Position numbers and translations under genes: made by a program
The notes under the pieces: generated by a model
What the model was told of the DNA's origin: nothing
The model's input: the letters and a program-made list of their open reading frames with translations, nothing else
Databases searched by the model: none
From: Baylisascaris procyonis
Lineage: Eukaryota; Nematoda; Chromadorea; Rhabditida; Ascarididae
Reading direction: 5' to 3'
Assembly: GCA_037389465.1 (NCBI GenBank)
Contig: JAZARR010000088.1
Location: 4,898,001 to 4,962,000, forward strand
Length of the DNA stretch: 64,000 bases
Part shown: piece by piece, positions 27,201 to 60,600 of the stretch
Numbering within the stretch: position 1 is the first letter of the stretch
How the letters are laid out: each line of letters begins with the position of its first letter

Positions 27201-30200
27201 TGTTGATTTGATGCTGATACAAATACGAATGTAGCGTTTCGCATAAAAACTTTGGGGCTTTATTCATAGCACTATCGTTCATCGCTGTATTATTCACTTT
27301 TATTGCAATTGGAATTTGATTTGAAGAAATACACTTTGAAATGATGAATTTTTTAGATAAAATATAAACAAATTATTGGTTTCCATGAATATATTCAGTT
27401 TCATTTGCAATTATTATCGCTTTATCGCTCTATCTCTTCCATTTGATAGCAATAGGTTGTTTCCTAATATAAAATCTACTTATTAACTTCAGCCGTATAA
27501 TTTGACAACTGTATTTACCTATTAAGCTGCTTCACGAGTTTTTTTTTTTGTGCCATCCTTTATCAAGAATTGTCATAGATTTATTCAATTTTTTTACGTG
27601 TTTGAAAGCTGCGGTAAGAAAAAATGAGAGATTTTGAAGGGAAAAAACCATCAAAGTACGTATTATTTTGTTTGCTATTTAGTTTCAGGCGAATTCATTT
27701 TTTAACTCAAAAGATGCGTATATAGCAGTTGTTTACTCTAATTATGCTCATCATTATTGTTTCTCACCTATGCCTACAAATTAAATGAAGAGCGTTTCCT
27801 CTGAAGTGCCCATAAGTATAAGACTAAATCATTACTATTTAAGTTCCCATAGTAAATTTCTGAGAATTACTCAATTTGTCTCTTGAGTAGTGCTAAAGTA
27901 GTAATTTGCATAAGACATCATCAACGTATAGTTTCAATTAGTGTTGAGGCGCATGATATGCGCCAACATCTCCGTGGTAGCACTCACTTGTAAATACTGC
28001 GATGAGAGTTGGCGGTATATTATAAGAAAGTATCTGATAAGAGTCCTTATAAAGGTAAGCGATTGATAACGAGAGTTGAGCGTTGCAAATGACCGATCGA
28101 AGCTCTGTGGAAGTGTTCATATGTGTGCCATTTGCTGTTAGTATTCGTAGCTAAATGATAACTATAAGAGTGGTAAATAAAATCAAATCGAAATTGTTGC
28201 TTCATTTATGAGGGCGTATATGAGTAGTGGGCAATGTTCATTGTTCACTTAATAGCAATGGCCGTTGTAGAAATAGATGCTTACGAAGCGATCTTCACAT
28301 TGATTCATCATGTGATTCTTGCTTCGTAATATTTTACAATTCTATTGTGGTTAATTTCTAGATCATTCATCCTTTTTTCCACTTGTTTATATATGACTTA
28401 TAGCTTTTAATCTCGATTTTTCCTCGTCATTTTTCTATTACCAATGATCAATTCAAAATTAAACGCATTAGCGTTATTGCTCTTCAACTTATTTTATGTA
28501 ATGCTATCAATAAGCAATAATCTTTTTAGTGATGATTTGATATAAAATATATTATTAACGCGAATTAAGTGAATGAATTTGCTGTTTATTTTCTCACTAT
28601 CAAACATAAGAACTTTTCACTAACAACGATATATTGGGTATAAAACGATAATCTATTAGCAATATTAAGCGCAAATCTATCTAAACAATTACACAAATCT
28701 AGTCAGAAATATAAAAAATATGCCAACGTTTAGTGAAATGTAATTTCACTTCACGTCGTTATCAAAATTTTTATTTGATGATAGTTCGAAATTTTTGTTG
28801 AGAAGTTTTAAATTTTTTTTTTTCTGTCGTGAAGGTGATAATATAATGAATGAAATGCTGAAAGAAGTCGATCAGAGCTAGTCTATTTATGTTGGGGTGA
28901 AAAGTAGAGTTGGCTTTTGCCTCCATAGTGGATCAGATACTATAGACTGTGAATATGAGGTAATTTCGAGGCATCAACAAATTTACAACTTCATTTCCCA
29001 TTGGCTTGGGGAATTTTGGTGTGATGAATGAGTCTTGCTGAAATATTTAGTATTAGCCTTTTAGTAGTACCCTGATTGAAGAGGAAGGGAGTGGGGAGGG
29101 GGTGATGGGACAGTGATCAATATCTTCGGAATGCTACTTTCGTTGTTTGTTTCGTTCATTCTCACAGCTTACGAGGCGATAACGATGAATGATCTCAGTG
29201 TTACGCAAATTTTGATCCAACCATCACTTTTGTCATATGATCAATGCGATTCATCATTTCACTGAAATGTTTGCATCGCTAGCTGGAACAGTGGTAATAC
29301 CATTCTGGTTGTTTTTCATTTGCCTCACGACTAACGGTTTCTCATGTGTGACGAAGCTCAACTCTTATGGCGTCCCTATTCTTCGCCCCTTTCCAGCTCG
29401 TTGCAATCCAGTGACCTGCTGTTTAGTGTTAATCCGAACCTTCGGTAGTTCAGTCAGTAGTTATGGAAACTAGTGAGCTTCGTAACAATTCTGCAGAAGT
29501 TAATCTGAAGGCCTTCACCAATTGTTGCCATTGATTTGTCTCTTGCATCATAGCTAGAGTCGTTTTTCTGCTTATATCGCACTGATTTTCCGATTTCTGT
29601 CTATTTGTAGTGGAAGTAGTCATCTCGATCACGTAATGGAACTTTAAACGTCTTCCGATGAATGCCGAGCACTTTTGTTTTGTCGTAGTTGTAAGGCCAT
29701 GCCGACGCATCCCACTGACATTATCTCACACGGCGGGAGGTATTGTTGTATATGTGGAGATTGGCCCTTGTAGAACAGAAACTTCGAGCAACATAGTACG
29801 CAAGACGGTACGTGAAGGAGATATAGCGTTGATGCATATTTTTACATTTTCAATCATGGTTCAACTCTTTTGGCGTACCTATAGATAAGGTTGTATAGTT
29901 TTTATTTAAATATTTTCATTTAGCACTCAAAACAACAACGGTTTCCTTGAATTGTCTTATAATTGCTGATGCGATATCTATGGCTAATTTTGCTTGTATT
30001 ACTTGTCGAAACGATTGAACGACTTTATGGATCTGTCGAAATCCCCAATGATATTATAACGCAACGCAAATCTACAACACGCGAATGTAAGTGCAAATAT
30101 TTCTTCTAAAAATTTTGTTGTATTGATTTCTGGAATGCCTTTCTCGAAAAGTATTCGATTATTCTCCGGCGCTTTTTTTTTTGAAATTTGTGTTCATCTA

Positions 30201-31387
30201 ACCAGATTCATTTCATCTTACTGAGCATCGTAACGTTTTAATTTTCAAGCAACAACTTTCGTATAACATTTTTATTACAGTCATATTCAATGTAATCTCA
30301 CTAATATTCTTTTAAGCGTTTCTTTAAAAATATTTTTGGCTCATACTGAGATATCTTCCGCTCAAATTTATGCAAACGGAAGCAGTAAACTTTCAAATTG
30401 CAATATAGAGCGTCTCAAAAAAAAAAGCAATAACTGTTGAGATTTTCGCTTAAACACAGCCAACAGGACTGATGAAATTTTTGTTGACAGGGAGTCTGGA
30501 CGCAGAAGGAGGCGAGTTTTTCCATCATTTTCGGTTCACCTTCTTATCTGGATGTGCTTGCGCATGTGTGCTCGTTTTGTGATGTTTGTTGTTCTAAGTG
30601 TTGTATGTTTTCATTTCATCTCCGGTCAATCCACCTTCGCTTTTAACCTGGTGTAGTATTTTATCATGCTGCTACTTTTTCAAAAATTTTTTGAGTGGTT
30701 TTTTTTTCTAATGTTGCCTAGGGAAAGATATAAGTTTTTCTGTTGAAATTCCTAAAAAGCACAACTCATGGAATTAGAAGAGCTGAGTTAGGAAAGCTGC
30801 ATGTTGCAGTTATGAAGATACTATAATCCAAGATACTGTAGTGCAGTTTATTCCAGAAGCTATTATTAGAATGCATCGCTGAAGGAGCTTCTTGAGATGC
30901 TTCTCGTATCCACATTACATACGCATGCAACAGTCGGATAGCCAGAACGCGGTCTTAGCTGTGCCATTAGCCTAACGAAGCTTTAAGTGTTAATGAAAAA
31001 AATTGTTATGACGGATTAAGCATTACCGAAACGAGTTAATCATTAGCATGGAAACGTTGTAGGCAGTGCTCAGTGAAGTGGACAATTGCAATGAGTATTG
31101 TAGAGCGAACGAGAGGGTAGAGAAAAACGAGAAGACAAGGGTTACGAGGGTGAACCCACCAATGTGCCCCATATGCGCTTTATAGGGACAATAAACGAGT
31201 ATCACATGTTCTGGGGAAAGGCATCATCGAATGCCATTAACGAAAGTGAAATGCAAACAGAAATTTGCAATATTGGTGCACTAGTGCTGTGATTATGTTA
31301 CGATGCATCGTTCTAATTGCAAAAGCATTTCCATTGATGGTGGTATACTCAAAGCGCATTGAATACACTTGTCCAACAAAACCCTCG
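24261..31387. other. Intergenic region upstream of LET-23
   Basis: No gene is supported. GC-richer patches lie near 27050-27175. A near-perfect palindrome, GGCGCATGATATGCGCC, lies at 27948-27964. An open frame at 29237-29473 starts with a signal-peptide-like stretch but cannot be joined to any conserved exon. The last kilobases should contain the LET-23 promoter; I identified no specific element. Confidence 0.4.
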
Positions 31388-51079
<19,692 letters not shown>

Positions 51080-53326
51080 TATTTATATTCGAATCGTTCA
51101 AAAAAAAAAGGATTTCTTCGAGATTTTTACATTCCATAATAATTCGATAGTTGTAATTAGTAGTGCTATTTAAAGTTTCTTTTTTTTCGATTTATTTATT
51201 TATTTATTTTTTTGTTTGTATACGTCCAGCAAGTTCTTATTGAAAAAAAAGCGAAAAAAAGAGCGAATTATTTGCATGAAAATAAAAACAACATAAAGTT
51301 GGAGTTTATGCAAAGCCCCAACTATTATAGTAAATCAAAAAATTTCCATTATTTGTCAACAATATTCATTGAAAGTTATAAATTTCACTACACATCTTTT
51401 TTTTTTCTTTCAAATTTTTTTAATAATATAGTCGCTATTGTGTTATTCAATGCATTTTGTTGTATAGCTTAATTCGCTATTTTGTTTATTTATTTATTTA
51501 TTTTTTTTGTTCTTTTCGAAAAGTCGATGTATCTAATATTAGTGAATAAGTATTATTCAAAATTATGCGCTCAAAATGATGAAGCTTTTCGATTTTTGAA
51601 TTTCACTTATCGATAAGTGAAATACTAATAAAACCACCTTTAATATTTTCACTTATCGTCGTGAATCCTTAAATTGCAAAGATATTCTTGAACGTTTCGA
51701 AATTCGTTGCCAAATATATGAATGAATTGTATGCAATAGATAACCTATGATTTAGTTACATTAATTTCACCCTTTACTAATATACTGTTAAAGAATATAT
51801 TGTAAATAAAAGTACAAAGCTTAATAATTACTGAAGCGCTTATATAAATTTACTTCTAAAATATCATAACTGTATATAGGCAATAAACGAAAATACAAAT
51901 ATTACAACTAATTAATAGTAATTAATGTAGTCATTGAAGAGGTAAAAATAGAAATGAATGCCCCCCTCCCCCCTCCCCTCCGCACCCAATTCAGGCACAC
52001 TTAATATATGACGTTCTAAGGGCTATGTAAATCATAATCGGATTGATTCGGGTAAACATTTGCGCTCTATTTTTGTATGTGCTTTTTTTTTTTAAATTTA
52101 AATTTGCATTTTGCTAAGCATTATATGCAATATGTTGTCATTATCGTCGAATGGTATTTACGGTTGTCAATTGTTCTCATTCCATTGTTAGTCGTTTGAG
52201 TCATTGTTTTCTTTTATAGTTATTAGTAGTCTTTTGTTTTTTCGTTAATTGTATATAATGTTAGTGAAATTTTTGTGCCAATTTCTTTCTTCTTTTTCTT
52301 TTTTTTTGTATTGATGAAAATTGATTGTAAAATTATTCATGAAGAAATAAAACTCGTAAAGAACTCGTCTAATATATCTAAATCCGAGAGACTACGTTTG
52401 GAAAATTGTGGTATCATATAAAATTTTTTTTAATGGTTCGCTTGTTTCGTTTAAGAAAGCATAAAAATAAATTGCGCAATACGAGTGTATTTTATTTCTT
52501 TTTTTTTTTTACGATAGGTGTAATTTTTTGCACGCAGTGATTATTTTAACATCAACTGGAAATAGTATCAGTCTTAGCGGAACAACCGTTTCTTTGCTTA
52601 TCAAGGTCGTCACTTTAGGCAGCGTAGAGGATAACGGAGTGTAGGCAGAGGCCGGGAGCCGATAACCGTTTGTCGATGGTGATATGAGAAAGAACGAACA
52701 AGCACGGTTTCCATACACGGGTAGGACCAAAAACCAAAGGCATTCAAACGGCCCGAAGGAACTTATATAGGCTCCAGATATCGCCTGAGGTGGCACAAGA
52801 GCGCATAAATCGATCAATGACATTGTGTAAAGAACAATAAACAAGAACCGATAGTACTAGTAAATGCGACCACGGCAGTATTAGGTTACAAATAGATATC
52901 TCGGGTTGGCTAAAGGAACGTTATGCATCAATTCCCATCAATTCCCAATAACTTAGCCTCCTTTATGGGCACTTACAATTTCCCTTCTAGTTTCCACTGG
53001 GAAACGTAGACGCTTTTACTCGCCAATCATCTCGGAAAATGCTTTCGAATATTGATGGAAGAAATGAATTATCAATGTTTGCATTCAAATATGCTAAGTT
53101 GATTTTATTTGCATACAAATTCATCGTTTTCAATTTTTTTTATATTATGCGCAATTACGTAGAGATGCTAATTTATTCTAATTGTTTATGTTTTGAAGGG
53201 TTGATTCTTTTTATGCTCTATTTATGCATATGTGTTGATCTTTATATGTAAATTTTTGCGTGCATTTTTCGTTTACTTTAGTGAACTTTTTTTTTGTCGC
53301 ACCTGCGCGCTTAAATGACTTATTCG

Positions 53327-53680
53327 GTGATTGAATAGGAAAACGCATCGCCCCAGGGACAATCCGCTGACTGACTAGGAAAACGCATCACCCCAGAGAC
53401 AATCCGCTGATTGACTAGGAAAACGCATCACCCCAGGGACAATCCGCTGGTTGGCTAGGAAAACGCATCGCCCCAGAGACAATCCGCTGATTGACTAGGA
53501 AAACGCATCACCCCAGGGACAATCCGCTGATTGAATAGGAAAACGCATCACCCCAGGGACAATCCGCTGATTGACTAGGAAAACGCATCATCCCAGGGAC
53601 AATCCGCTGATTGACTAGGAAAACGCATCACTCCAGGGACAATCCGCTGATTGACTAGGAAAACGCATCGCCCCAGAAAC
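53327..53680 (+). repeat. 40-bp minisatellite, nine units
   Basis: The motif AAACGCATCRCCCCAGRGAC followed by AATCCGCTGATTGACTAGGA is repeated with an exact 40-base period starting at 53341, 53381, 53421, 53461, 53501, 53541, 53581, 53621 and 53661, after a partial unit. Units differ by only a few substitutions (G/A in CATCR, GGG/GAG, GACTAGG/GAATAGG) and no indels. It lies between let-23 and the next gene and is GC-richer than its surroundings. Confidence 0.98.
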
Positions 53681-54624
53681 GCTACAAATAAGCATACCTG
53701 AGGAATTCCAGTAATTAGCATACCTCAAGAATACTACGAAGAAACATATTTTTATTGTGAAAGCTATCATGAGATAGCGTCGTATTGCTTCGAGCATTGC
53801 TGCCATAAATTCCATAAGAAAGACTGCAGAGTTTCACGTCGGAAAACCATTGATGGTCGTCATTACGCTATTACATCCTCCTCCACTCACCCCCCATCAC
53901 ATTCTTTTCTTCTTCTTTTGCACTACTCCATTCATTCAGCTGTTTGCTGCTTAATAATTGAAATATGGTTCCCAAAGTGAAGATAAGCATTCGTTCTTCC
54001 CCATTCCCCCATCATTAAGCGACTGGGATCAATTTTACGCCACGATAAAAAAAAAATCTCCAATAATCCAAAAGATTTCAATAGAATTGATGAGACGATT
54101 TCGTCGGTCGTTAACGATAAAATCCTACTGATACAACTATTCTAGTTGACTAGTAAAAAAAAAAACTAGTAAAAAGACAATGCAACTTCCTTTTGGCAAA
54201 ATTCCAAATGCATAACAATGCGACGCTTTCAATAAACGAATAACAATTGTCACAGGTAGCGTTAAGGTGTGCGATATTTCGTCGATTGTTTGTTATTCTG
54301 TAATGATAATTAGACTTAGTGATAGTGATTTTTTTTTTATTGGTGACGAAGTTTTTTTTTTAGAAATAAGAATTTTTATATGTGGCTTAAAATTCTTGAT
54401 AGTATTTTTATAACGAGGCGTATATTATGTTAGCTTCACCTCAACAAATGAATTAATTGAATTATTGGTGTCGATGCTCATGTTGCTTGAAATATAACCA
54501 CAAGAATATCGAAGACGAAAGTCGCAAAGCTAATCAGTATAAGCAACGAGAGTTATGTATCTCGGAATTGCTTTAAATCCTCTGGTTTTAATTGATTTGT
54601 TTGTAGTTGGATTTTATGAGAGGA

Positions 54625-54651
54625 AGGGGGAGGGGGGGGGGAGGGTGTGGG
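54625..54651 (+). promoter_or_regulatory. G-run tract (possible G-quadruplex) upstream of the third gene
   Basis: Runs of 5, 10, 3 and 2-3 G residues follow one another within 27 bases on the + strand and are followed by a long A-run. The tract ends 40 bases before the predicted ATG at 54691. G-quadruplex formation and any regulatory role are inference. Confidence 0.5.
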
Positions 54652-54680
54652 AAAAAAAAAAGAAAATAATTGATACATTA

Positions 54681-54688
54681 CATTATAG
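54681..54688 (+). promoter_or_regulatory. Candidate trans-splice acceptor at the third gene's start
   Basis: CATTATAG ends two bases before the ATG at 54691, leaving a 2-nt 5' UTR. Such a short leader is normal for nematode SL trans-spliced mRNAs. Alternatively this is a cis-splice acceptor and the real first exon lies further upstream. Confidence 0.5.
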
Positions 54689-54690
54689 GA

Positions 54691-57600
54691 ATGGCAAAAC
54701 CCTCACAAAGTGATGAAATTATCGCTTCTCTAATCGATGAAGTGCAAAAATCAAGCACGGTTAGTTATCGGACGTATTTCTATTGATAGTGCTATGCTAG
54801 TTTTTTTTTTTTTTTTTTTTTTATTTTAATGCATTTTTTTTTTTTGGTTTTTCTATTCATATGTGAGTAAAATATTTCAGTGAGATTTATTAGTGCTATT
54901 TTTTTATTTTATTTGCCTATTTATTATTTTTATTTTTTCGCGATTATTTTATGTTTTTTTTTTTTTTAGAGATGAATGCAAAATCTAAAAAGTTATTTGA
55001 ATCGTAACTGTTGAAATTTCTTTATAAAAAGAAAATTACGCCACAATGAAGCGCTAAAATAGTGGAGTAAATATTTCTGAAATTGAAATAATAGAATCGC
55101 GTTCCTCCCCCCTTATTTACCTTCATTTCTTTTGCTGTAGAATTGAAAAAAAATTTGCATTGAAAATCACACGGATATCTGGCCACAGCGTACCATATGA
55201 GCAAGATTTGAAAATTGGCTATTAAAGTAAACACTTTTCTGATAGATCAGCAGAATGGATACTACGTTTTCTATCTTTTGAAGCAAGAGTAAAGTCGATC
55301 AGTTTACTTCGGTTTGGCTCCATTAACGTGACTCAGAAAGGATAAGGTCCGGATGGAACCCTGCTCTTAGTTACAATCGAAAATTTAGTTCATAACGATT
55401 TCTGTGTTGTTACTTAATTTGAACGATAATAAAGTCACTTTTTTTGACAAATTGTTTTTTTTTTCAGCCTTTCGATGTCAATATTCTAATTGGTATCCGC
55501 GAGAATAAAGCTCATGAGACAAAGAGGTGAGATTGTTTATTGCTATTTCTTAGGAGATAAATATAAAATTGAATATTTGAAAGAATATCGAAGCTAGGGA
55601 AACGATATGTTGCAATAAATTGTTCTCTTTTAATTATTTGTTAGATTATAATTATACCTCTGTAATGTATTGATTGTAATTTTATTGCATGCTTTTTTTT
55701 TTCAAAAGACTGGAAAAAACTAGGGTAGAAAAATGTTGTTTAAATACGAAAGCATTTTCATATCGTCGTCGTCGTCGTCGGAAAGTTGTCATTGATTATT
55801 GCCTCAAGGCATATCTTTCTTGAGTATTTTGTGTTATTTAGCATTTAATGTTTGTCTTTGTAATGTTTTTGGCTCAATACTTTTGCGCAATTGCATAGTC
55901 GGACGGAAATTTTAGGTAGCAGAGACACTTGTGACGCTTGTAAATGGAACCATGTGGGGGCTGTAGCCTTCGAATCTCCAGGGTCTGTCTATATGCATGT
56001 TCGTTTTTGAGTGGAAAAGGGGAGGGTGTGTCTAAAAGGTCATGCAGTTTTTGTACCTCAATCCTGATCGAGTAGACTTATTCCCGTTCCAAAACTACGA
56101 AAAACGATGTCTTATCTCAGAATTCAATTGCAGCTCATTCCAACCAATACCCCCATTCCCTGATTTTAAACATTCACTTGCGGACACAAAAGAATTCAAA
56201 ATTTCATCACTACGAAACGAGCCGAAAACTGACGTTCGGCTAAGCAAAACCAAATGTAATCTTTAAAGTTTGATTGAAGGAAGCGAAGTAGAGACTTTAG
56301 TAGCCATTTTTAGTATAGTGCGGTAGTTGCTTCTAACGGAAAAGAGTCTTCCATCTTTTCTCGAGGATTGACTGCTGCTAGTGGACCCGTGGTACTCCTT
56401 CCCTACCTAACTGAAATGAACGTGGGGTTGGAGTGGATCAATTATCGACCGGCGATTCTAGAGAAAGGAAGGCGCTTACGAATGAACTCGATCTTGACCC
56501 AACAACCGTAAATTGTTAGCAGCGTATGGTCTGTTCTTTTCCAACACTGAGGACGCGCAATGTACTCCACTATGATAGGCACCTGGCAATGGTTGTTGCT
56601 TACTTTTGTTGAGCGAGGAAACTTCGCTTTGTTTTACTCTTGTAGGGAATTGCTGCAGTGCGAATTGATCGAGTGTAAAAGTGCCAATTTTTCATTTTTT
56701 TGTCGACTCTCATTTTCGAGCCTTCTTTCTCGCATATTGCCTTTTCTTCTATAAGTGGGGTGCACTTTGCTTCTTGTTTTCTTTTTTTCCAACTTTTTCC
56801 CAGTTTCCTTCTTTTTTCAACATTCCCTTCCTGCCCTTCCTTATCCTCCGCTCCCACTCTGACTTTCGCTCCCCACCCTTATCCCCATTCCCCGCCAAAA
56901 AAAGACTGTTGCGAGCGCATACTTGCGTATATGATGCAATGTCCTGTCTTTGTAGGCTACATTTACCACAGTCCGTTTTTCTCTGCTAAAGATTTTGCGA
57001 TCGTTCATGTCCTCACATTCGCATTCTGTAGTTCAAGTTGAAATCCTTGTAGCATTTCCCGTTCGCCAAAAAGAGAGAAAAAGGAACGACGCCATAAGGA
57101 TAAGAAAACGAAGAAGGCAAAAAAGTCGTCATGGAGACGCACACCTTCGAGATCGCCCTCTGAACGAAAAAAGCGGTTCGCTTTTGCTTTCTTCGTTCTC
57201 TTTTTTTTTCGCTTTTGAACATATGAGTGGGGAAATAAGGTAAATTGCAGCACTTTGGTATAATAATAAGGTGGAAAATGCAATAAATTTTGATGGATTA
57301 AGACTGAAGAAGGCACAATCAAGGAGTGCTAAGATGAAAAGGGTGAAGGTGCTACGCTCATTGCTTTCTTTTTCTTTTCTCTTTTGGTTTTTTCTTAGCA
57401 GTTGTATGGTTCATTCTTGATTATTTTCTAAGCGAAATCTTAGTCTTGCGTTTCGAGAAGCTCACCATGCTCTCTTTTGCTCAGACTTAGTTTTACATTG
57501 CATTCCACCTCCCTCCTCCCCTCGCTGTTTTCTCTCCTCCCTCACCCATATTGTAGACGTAAGCACTTCACAATCACTATGAAAGCTAACAGCATTATAA

Positions 57601-60600
57601 AATACCAACAGCACTATAAAATAAAGTCCAAAAGAGGTAGATGTGCTAGAGACAACCCACGACATGCGCCCCTACTCAGCCACTATCGGTACCATCTCAA
57701 GTGGGGATTGTTTTACTCGGCATGTCATACTTGTTGTTTTCGCCTGAATGTGTCTTATATTCCCGACATTGATACCACTACAGTCACTTGTTCTTAATGG
57801 AGACGATGGTCATCATCGCATAAGGGAGAAACGAGTATCATGCTTTACATACCGCTGCCACCGCGTATCATGTCGATTTGTACTGTATCTATACTTGTAG
57901 CGTTCAACACTGCAATATATCATAACATTCACTATAATTTTATGCGATTCGTTAATTTCGAACTTGATATATTGTGCATATCATCCTTGAATGATGTAAC
58001 GCTGAGGCTGTATCACTGAGAGTTACTTAGCTTCTCTTATGTAATGTTTGTATGAATTGCAGCGAATATTCCAATATTTCATGCTTTACCATATCTAGAT
58101 ATGGTTGTTGTTTGGGGAATTATGAAAAGAGTAACAGTGTGAAAGAATGGGAGAGGGTCATGGCGAGAAGACACGTTGATAGCAAACTGAAAGCAGCAGT
58201 TTAGATGTCTTTCTTTTCTTTTTTTTTTTTTTTTTTTTTAAAGAATGCTGTTTCATACTTCTCCTCTATCGAAAGTGTTCCGTCGAGGTCAACATAGTCG
58301 ATAACCGCATGACATTTTTCTCTTCAATCCATTTTAGTAATCATACGGCATTTTAGATAACATACACCAGAAATTGTTTTCAAAAAGTCATACTTGTTCA
58401 GCGTTAAATGCGCACGTATTGGTGCGTATTTTGACATGAATAATACTCACTTCCTATCCTTTCTTATCGTAACAAAAATGTGTGATGAGAGCTGTATCAA
58501 CAAGCATATTTCAGCAATAGACAGTTTTATTTTAGGCATCGTGATCGGACTCACTCTTCATCGAGTAAGAAAACTAAACAACGAAACACCGGTGAATTAC
58601 ATTCAGATTTCCCATGTGTGATACCAGTCGAGAGCAAAATGGAAAAGGTGAGTGCTTTTCTCTGCATCACTATGCAAGCATCCTTCAAATATTTCGATGT
58701 CATGGATGATTGGAAAGTTCCTATTTCTTCGATCTTTTCATCTTGTCTTCTTGGATGCGTCCGAGGGACTCGGAGGTGAGCTGGAGACTGCCCTTCCTGT
58801 CCAGTTCTTCCTTTCGCTGTGTCTACCGACCCCGCTTAATGAGCAATTTTTTTTTTCTGGCATGAGTTGTACATGAATGTTATTTAACATTGATTCATCG
58901 CAATTGTAGCGACTAATGATATTCTATTGGTTTAAATTGTAATATGTCTTAATCAAAGTCCTTTAGCACAAATTGTTCGTCTAAATTCGTCGTTATGGCC
59001 CAACATTGTCGAACTTCCTGCTAAAATTTCACCAACATGTTCAAATTCGTTTTATCATTGCGTAAAACCTATTAATCTCATTTTCCTTTGTTTCTTTAAC
59101 GCATATGTGTTTCTTAATTTTGGATTCTTTGGAAAAATTAGTGGACGGATGTGATCACAATGCTTTATTTAAAGATATCTGACGATGAGGATGATTTACC
59201 GATGGGAGCAGATTTCCTTACGATTAACGCCGATCCGGCAAAGGCAGTTGAGCTGGATCCGATGAATAGTACGCGATCGCCCGTAATCAACACAGGCACC
59301 AATAAGCGAAGGGAGTTCGGTGAGACTTTGTTATGAAGGGAAGGAGGCATGGAATAATGAGGACATTAATCTTTCATCATTTAATGTTTTTTGCAAGATA
59401 AGCGTTGGTATTTGCTTTTATTCTTTGCCGTATTGTTGCGTTGTTTTATCCTTTAGAATAGCTGTTGTGTTTAAATGTGCTTATCATCTACCGATACATT
59501 TACAATCTAAAAGGAAATCATTAATGAGTTGCGTTATCGAGAAAAATATGTGAAATGATGCAAGTTATATTTGAAATGCCTTCTTTTTTGGAAGTGCATT
59601 TAGCATCTTCACATTGCTCACTTCATGCTCCAAACTGTTTTTTTTTTTTTTTTTTTTTTATATGAAGTAACGATTGTCGATGGTTGGTTTAATGTCACTG
59701 GTTGCTAGGGGAGAAAAGGATGTTTAGTTTTTATTGGATTTTTTGGGGGTTTAATTTTTGCAATAATTTCAGTGCCAACCGAGGAGGTGTTTCCAATTTC
59801 GAAAAAAGTTAAGAAAGAGCGCTCAGAAAGTCCGCCACTAGAAAAGAGCAAGCGACCCGTATCACAGATTCTCGCAAAGGTACGTGCAAAGGAAGGTGCT
59901 TCGTGGATCCCGAGAAACGTCAAATTGAAACAGGAAGGCAGGACAAGGTCAGTAAGTGGTTTTCCGTTATATATGTCGAAAAATATACGGACGAAAAGTA
60001 AACTGGCATTGGCACATCCAGTGATCCCGTAAGCAATGCTTCACGCTCATCTGTTTTAAGCGGAAGAAAAGTAACATTTTGCGTCTATGCAAATTTGGAA
60101 TATAAAAGCAAATTTTTGCTCTTTGGGAAGGAAATTTCATTGGCATAATTTAGCATTAGATGAATTGAATAAATGCTGCTATTATAGTGGAATCGAAGAA
60201 GTGTGTTCGAATAGATCGATCAAAGAGGATTCAGCATCACTCGCAGCAACTAAAGGTTCCTCTTATCTTTTTTATATCCCATTTTATGCGCTAGTTTTTG
60301 TTTAAATTGTGTATCAACTTTTATGGTGTCACTTCTGTGTGACAAATTTATCGACATTATCAACACAACTTATTTTATGCGCTTCAAGAACGCTTATTGT
60401 TTCATTCATCGTTTTGCCTTGTCTACTGCGCGGTCGACTTTGAAGCTCCGAGCAGAATTGTTGGTTCCGCTCAACCAAGCCACCCCGCCCAGCACCCTCA
60501 TCGGGACGAGGGCGGTGGAGCAAGTCCCGACAGTCATAGAAGGAACGACTGTGAATCGGTTCGTCAGCATCCGACGGGCAGGAGACGAGCCTAAGCCCGA

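Larger units (their letters stand above)
51080..54690. other. Intergenic region with let-23 3' end and minisatellite
   Basis: No gene is supported. AATAAA hexamers at 51281-51286 and 51805-51810 are candidate let-23 poly(A) signals. A C-rich tract lies at 51960-51985. A GC-richer patch at about 52509-52860 has an open frame on the - strand with no recognisable domain. The 40-bp minisatellite and a G-run tract upstream of the next gene are listed separately. Confidence 0.45.

Noticed and set aside
29237..29473. Open frame starting with a signal-peptide-like hydrophobic stretch, considered as let-23 exon 1
   Set aside because: It lacks the IWRSSC...DKC sequence that precedes VCSGSEN. The exon at 31388-31499 fits LET-23 and the required phase.
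52509..52844. Open frame on the - strand, 111 codons, in a GC-richer patch
   Set aside because: No domain, no codon pattern or neighbours to support it; more likely non-coding or decayed mobile DNA.
53327..53680. Regular repeat array that could be mistaken for a CRISPR array
   Set aside because: The whole 40-base unit repeats head-to-tail with no variable spacers, and the context is eukaryotic.
56560..57322. Several overlapping open frames of about 80-113 codons on both strands
   Set aside because: They arise from C/T-rich composition. Only the 57053-57175 segment shows protein-like content and fits the phase of flanking exons.
59142..59174. Upstream extension of exon 5 of the third gene (TGG ACG GAT ... 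AAG)
   Set aside because: In phase through acceptor TTAG at 59141, but the added residues break the charged composition. The TTTAAAG acceptor at 59174 was preferred, with the alternative noted.
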